A DNA stretch of 64,000 bases from Cytophaga aurantiaca DSM 3654. GTDB lineage: Bacteria > Bacteroidota > Bacteroidia > Cytophagales > Cytophagaceae. The notes under the pieces were generated by a model. It was given only the letters and a program-made list of their open reading frames with translations, made no database searches and had not been told where the DNA came from. Positions 60,566-64,000 of this stretch are shown here, one piece after another (the stretch's first letter is position 1; the number at the start of each line of letters is the position of its first letter). The stretch is taken from NCBI RefSeq assembly GCF_000379725.1, contig NZ_KB903631.1:1-64000 (forward strand), written 5' to 3'. A program made the translations under genes and the position numbers.

Positions 60566-61600
60566 ATGCGTTACTCCCGTCAAACAATCCTTCCCGAAGT
60601 TGGCATCGAAGGTCAACAAAAACTCACCAACGCATCTGTACTTGTTGTTGGTGCCGGTGGATTGGGTTCACCGGTGTTGTTGTATTTGGCGGCGGCTGGT
60701 GTTGGACGATTGGGAATCATTGATGCGGATAAAGTAGATGTAACGAATTTACAACGCCAGGTTATTTATGTAACCGAAGACGAAGGGAAGTCAAAAGCAG
60801 AAACTGCAGCAAAACATTTAAATGCCTTGAATCCGGAAATCAATATTGATGTGTATCCGGTTTGGTTGTCCAAGGATAATGCGCTGGATATTTTTTCGAA
60901 GTACGATATTGTTGTGGATGGCTCTGACAATTTTGCCACCCGTTATTTAGTGAACGATGCCTGTGTGATGTTGAACAAGCCATTGGTGTTCGGTTCCATC
61001 TTTAAATTCGAAGGACAGGTAAGTGTGTTCAATTACAAAGGTGGACCGACTTACAGATGTCTGTTTCCTGAACCGCCTGCTGCAGGCGAAGTGCCGAACT
61101 GTTCGGAGATAGGTGTGATTGGCGTGCTGCCGGGAATTATTGGAACACTGCAGGCAAACGAAGTCATTAAAATTATTCTTGAAAAAGGTGATGTGCTGAA
61201 TGGCGTGTTGTACATGTACGATGCGTTGAGCAACGATATTCAGAAATTAAAAGTCTTTAAAGACCCCGTTGCAAGTGTAGTTACGGAGTTGGGTACGTAC
61301 GAAGAAGTATGTGAGACGTCGCCGGATATTGATAAGAAGACACTTGATGCGTGGAAAGAAAAGAATGTTATCTTTCAGTTGATCGATGTGCGGGAGCCGC
61401 ATGAATTCGAACAAAAAAATATCGGTGGAGAATTAATACCCATGAATACGGTGAAAGATAATCTGAATCGCATCCGCGAAGATATCCCTGTGATCGTGCA
61501 CTGTCAGATGGGGGGGCGCAGCAGAAAGGTCGTCGACTTTTTGTATGAAAAAGGATTTAAGAACGTTTATAATCTCAAAGGTGGATTGAAAGAGTTCTAA
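60566..61600 (+). CDS. thiF: ThiF/MoeB-type adenylyltransferase fused to rhodanese
   Basis: 344 residues. N-terminal E1-like domain (1-255): GAGGLGSP at 29-36, NLQRQVIY, DGSDNFATR near 118-126 and Cys179 in PNCSEIGVIG at the position of the ThiF/MoeB catalytic cysteine. C-terminal rhodanese domain (about 262-344) with active Cys313 in VIVHCQMGGRSRK. It adenylates the ThiS C-terminus and passes sulfur. The paired zinc-binding CxxC motifs are incomplete: only Cys165 (TYRC) remains and the second pair around 235-250 is absent. Could also serve MoaD; context favours ThiS. Confidence 0.85.
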   Translation: MRYSRQTILPEVGIEGQQKLTNASVLVVGAGGLGSPVLLYLAAAGVGRLGIIDADKVDVTNLQRQVIYVTEDEGKSKAETAAKHLNALNPEINIDVYPVWLSKDNALDIFSKYDIVVDGSDNFATRYLVNDACVMLNKPLVFGSIFKFEGQVSVFNYKGGPTYRCLFPEPPAAGEVPNCSEIGVIGVLPGIIGTLQANEVIKIILEKGDVLNGVLYMYDALSNDIQKLKVFKDPVASVVTELGTYEEVCETSPDIDKKTLDAWKEKNVIFQLIDVREPHEFEQKNIGGELIPMNTVKDNLNRIREDIPVIVHCQMGGRSRKVVDFLYEKGFKNVYNLKGGLKEF

Positions 61601-61710
61601 GCAATATGTTTTAAGTTTTAGGAAAGTACTTCGTAATCATTCGTTATTATTTTTTAGAATTACTGAATGTGAAAATAATTGTATAACTTATTATACAATT
61701 AAACGCTCTT

Positions 61711-63012
61711 ATGTTAAACAGGCTCATACTTTTGTTTTTTTTAATTCTTTCTATAGAAGGTTTTGCACAAAAGCATTTCAAGAAATATTATGATAGTCTG
61801 GATCATAGAGTTTCGAATCCTTCAGACGCATACTACTATCATGTAGCAGATACATCAAAAGTTAACATTCGCGTAACGTACTATTATACCGATGGTAATG
61901 TATATGCCCAGGGAAAAGCTTCATGGAAAAGATCTGGGCACGATCTGTATTTAGAAAGAAAAGGGAAGTGGACATATTATTATCCCTATGGAAGAAAGCA
62001 ACAGATATTGAGAAATAAAATTTGTGTACACTATTGGTATGAGAATGGGGTAACATCATACAAAAGTAAGAAGGTGTATAGTTTTTGTTTTCATGGCTGG
62101 TATTTTAAACACAGATCCTGGTATGCGAGCGGACAGTTAAAGACTGAGGGATTAACAGATATGAATAATTCTAAGTACGGTTATTACAGATCGTATACAC
62201 ATAACGGAAAACGCTGGCTGGAAGAGTACTTTGCAGAATCTAATCTGCAGGGTGTATCTGTTTATATGGATGCATCGTGGAGAGTGAAATATTTTATCGG
62301 AGTCGATAATATGTCTTTTGAAGATGTATCGTTTGACCCGAAGATGCTTAAAGTTGGAACACAAGGAGTTTCATTTATTGAAGCGAAAGAAGGATTTAAT
62401 GAATTGATTTACGATACGGATACTTTCCGCTTTACAGTTCGCAATGGCTATATGGAAGGTCCGTATTACCACAACGAAGGCCGAAGAGGAATTAAACAAA
62501 TTGGCTTCTACCACAACAACTATAAAACCGGAAAATGGCTGACACATGTTCCATCAAAGAAAGGATCTTATATTAACTATTTTACTGAATATAAAAAAGG
62601 CTGTATCCATGGTGTGAGTTGCGCATTTTTGAACGATACTATTTTACTGATGAAAGAGCATTACAGATATTCGAAAAGAAATGGTAAGTCTTTTAGCATG
62701 AATGGTTTTTTTGCTGACCCTCGTTATACATGGGATGGCGGGTTTTATTTCATTGAAGAAAAATATAAGAATGATAAACAGATTGAAAATTATTCAAAAG
62801 TATATGCAGCCGACAAATCGACTTATGCGATACAGTATTTAAAATGGAAAAGTAAACGAACCTGTTTTTTAACGGAAAATTACGTTCGTATAGAATATTA
62901 TCCGAATCATCAGGTAAAGCGCCGAACTATTCATAAAAAGCAGTATGCTGTCGATAAATTATACGATGAGTCTGGCAAGCGTACAAGTAAGAAACGAATT
63001 TTCTACGAATAA
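61711..63012 (+). CDS. secreted YwqK/MORN-like repeat protein
   Basis: 433 residues with a signal peptide (about 1-19, ending EGFAQ). Repeats of the YwqK kind: YYTDGNVYAQGKASWKR, YWYENGVTSYKSKK, SWYASGQLKTEGLTD, SYTHNGKRWLEEYF and, late, EYYPNHQVKRRTIH. Such antiparallel strand repeats occur in many uncharacterised Bacteroidota proteins. It begins 110 bp after thiF and probably is not part of the thi pathway. Confidence 0.7.
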   Translation: MLNRLILLFFLILSIEGFAQKHFKKYYDSLDHRVSNPSDAYYYHVADTSKVNIRVTYYYTDGNVYAQGKASWKRSGHDLYLERKGKWTYYYPYGRKQQILRNKICVHYWYENGVTSYKSKKVYSFCFHGWYFKHRSWYASGQLKTEGLTDMNNSKYGYYRSYTHNGKRWLEEYFAESNLQGVSVYMDASWRVKYFIGVDNMSFEDVSFDPKMLKVGTQGVSFIEAKEGFNELIYDTDTFRFTVRNGYMEGPYYHNEGRRGIKQIGFYHNNYKTGKWLTHVPSKKGSYINYFTEYKKGCIHGVSCAFLNDTILLMKEHYRYSKRNGKSFSMNGFFADPRYTWDGGFYFIEEKYKNDKQIENYSKVYAADKSTYAIQYLKWKSKRTCFLTENYVRIEYYPNHQVKRRTIHKKQYAVDKLYDESGKRTSKKRIFYE

Positions 63013-63039
63013 GTTTAAACCGGAAAATATCTTGTCGTA

Positions 63040-63070
63040 ATCCTTCAAGGTTTTTAAAACCTTGAAGGAT
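63040..63070. repeat. palindrome of ATCCTTCAAGG family
   Basis: ATCCTTCAAGGTTTT / AAAACCTTGAAGGAT shares its design with 56741-56771 (ATCCTCCAAGG...). Strong symmetric hairpin 27 bp after the YwqK-like gene stop; may act as a terminator for both flanking genes. Confidence 0.65.
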
Positions 63071-63120
63071 TTGTTTCTTATATTCGTAGCAACTTAGAAT
63101 TTAAATTTGTTCGCTTTAAT

Positions 63121-63717
63121 TTATAATATGCAGGAATGAATTTTGTCAAATGTTTTTAATGGATCCTCACTCTGCCATATGGCACCAAGCAGTGCCGCTC
63201 CGTCGAACCCGCTCTTTTTAACCAATCCGATATTCTCTCCGTGGATACCGCCCAATCCGATAACCGGAATAGTTGTGTATTTTTTTAATTCGGCAATGGT
63301 TGAAGCTAATTGCTGTTCAGTAGTATCAGCTCCGTAATTTTCTTTCGAGATACTTTTAAACAACGGACTGTAAAAAATATATTCAAATTCATCAGAAATA
63401 TTTTTTGCATCGTCTGTACTATGTAATGATGTTGATATTACTTTTACATCATTTGGAATTTCTTTTGCAAATTTCCTATCTGCTTCTTTCAAGTGAATTC
63501 CTTTAACAGAAAATTCTTTTGCCAATACATGATGTTCATGTAAAACCATATGTGAAAGAATACTTGGATAGCTTGTAAGATATAACCTATATTCTTCTTC
63601 AGTAAAATCAGGCTTTCGCACATGTATTGTGCTGCTGCATGCACGAACGATGGCATGAAGGATCTGTTCTTCGTGCGGATGATTTTTCTCTGGTGTAATG
63701 ACGATGATTTCAAACAT
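63121..63717 (-). CDS. ThiE/TenI-like protein
   Basis: 198 residues, TIM barrel of the ThiE/TenI superfamily. HVRKPDFTEEEYRLYL replaces QLR.K, and VKGIHLKEADR, STSLHSTDDAKN and IPVIGLGGIHGENIGLVKKS follow. The ThiE catalytic GPxxxTxTK loop is altered (SPLFKSISKENYG), as in TenI thiazole tautomerases or related proteins. It may aromatise the thiazole made by ThiG or have another role. On the opposite strand from the thi operon, convergent with the YwqK-like gene. Confidence 0.75.
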   Translation of the reverse strand: MFEIIVITPEKNHPHEEQILHAIVRACSSTIHVRKPDFTEEEYRLYLTSYPSILSHMVLHEHHVLAKEFSVKGIHLKEADRKFAKEIPNDVKVISTSLHSTDDAKNISDEFEYIFYSPLFKSISKENYGADTTEQQLASTIAELKKYTTIPVIGLGGIHGENIGLVKKSGFDGAALLGAIWQSEDPLKTFDKIHSCIL

Positions 63718-63810
63718 ATATTAAAAATACAATCAAAGATTGATTAATGAAAATTGTTTCTTAATTTATATATACAGACAAAACAATCAGCTAATAAAAT
63801 AATTATTGAA

Positions 63811-64000
63811 ATGAAAAAGACATTACTTATTCTAATATGTGTATTAACACATATTGCTGCTCAGGCACAAGAAGACTCCATTCGTTTGATAAATTCCATT
63901 GGATTTGGTTATCAGTATACCCAATTTCAAGGGATGTCAAGTCAGATGCAATCCAATTTTGGAAACAATTATAATATAGACGCAGGAGCCTTTAGCATGA
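63811..64000 (+). CDS. 5' part of secreted, probably outer-membrane protein
   Basis: Partial: 63 codons before the window ends. Signal peptide MKKTLLILICVLTHIAAQAQ, then an aromatic strand-like INSIGFGYQYTQFQGMSSQM, suggesting a beta-barrel start. No function assignable from the fragment. Confidence 0.6.
   Translation, partial: MKKTLLILICVLTHIAAQAQEDSIRLINSIGFGYQYTQFQGMSSQMQSNFGNNYNIDAGAFSM

Overview
The window looks like chromosomal DNA from a Bacteroidota bacterium of the Cytophaga type. The evidence is six large secreted proteins with C-terminal type IX secretion (T9SS) sorting domains, many PKD/Ig-like repeat proteins, cytoplasmic PAS histidine kinases with an SHNLR[GA]P H-box, AT-rich codon use and a TAnnTTTG promoter-like box. 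Several modules (tandem GPQP...GGTWRWSG domains, a PQQ-type sugar dehydrogenase, RCC1 repeats) recall Cytophaga hutchinsonii. That species assignment is inference.

Layout. 1-1.2 kb: a GIY-YIG nuclease gene between tRNA-derived direct repeats, then a REPIN-like palindromic element. 1.2-13.2 kb: three paralogous PAS-PAS histidine kinases interleaved with a sorbosone-dehydrogenase-like lipoprotein, a CAP/SCP protein, membrane proteins and a truncated receiver-like ORF. 13.4-31.6 kb: surface and secreted proteins (PKD, ice-binding, two OmpA-domain proteins, Ig-repeat and DUF285-repeat T9SS cargo), a 7TMR-DISM histidine kinase operon, a serine hydrolase and a PAS-LuxR regulator. 31.7-42.2 kb: a TerB-like protein, a lysine-rich microprotein, and two very large T9SS cargo proteins (sugar dehydrogenase with Ig modules; RCC1 with Ig modules). 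42.4-50.3 kb: small orphan secreted or lipoprotein genes separated by dense interspersed repeats, plus an IS200/Y1-type transposase of RAYT character flanked by REPIN-like elements. 50.4-54.1 kb: an AT-rich accessory cassette with a GHKL-ATPase/PD-(D/E)XK nuclease fusion convergent with a three-gene TIGR04255 operon. 54.3-63.7 kb: a TPP riboswitch and thiamine genes thiS-thiC-thiD-thiE-thiG-thiH-thiF/rhodanese, a YwqK-like secreted protein, and a second ThiE/TenI homologue on the opposite strand. A signal-peptide protein runs off the right edge.

How it works together. The thi genes cover the thiazole branch (ThiS sulfur carrier, ThiF/rhodanese activation, ThiG and ThiH), the pyrimidine branch (ThiC, ThiD) and coupling (ThiE), under one TPP riboswitch. 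The secreted proteins form an envelope and polymer-interaction set exported by T9SS. The accessory part (42-54 kb) carries at least four interspersed repeat families. The most promising candidate for an undescribed system is the 50.4-54.1 kb cassette. The clearest structural signal is the REPIN/RAYT-like association.
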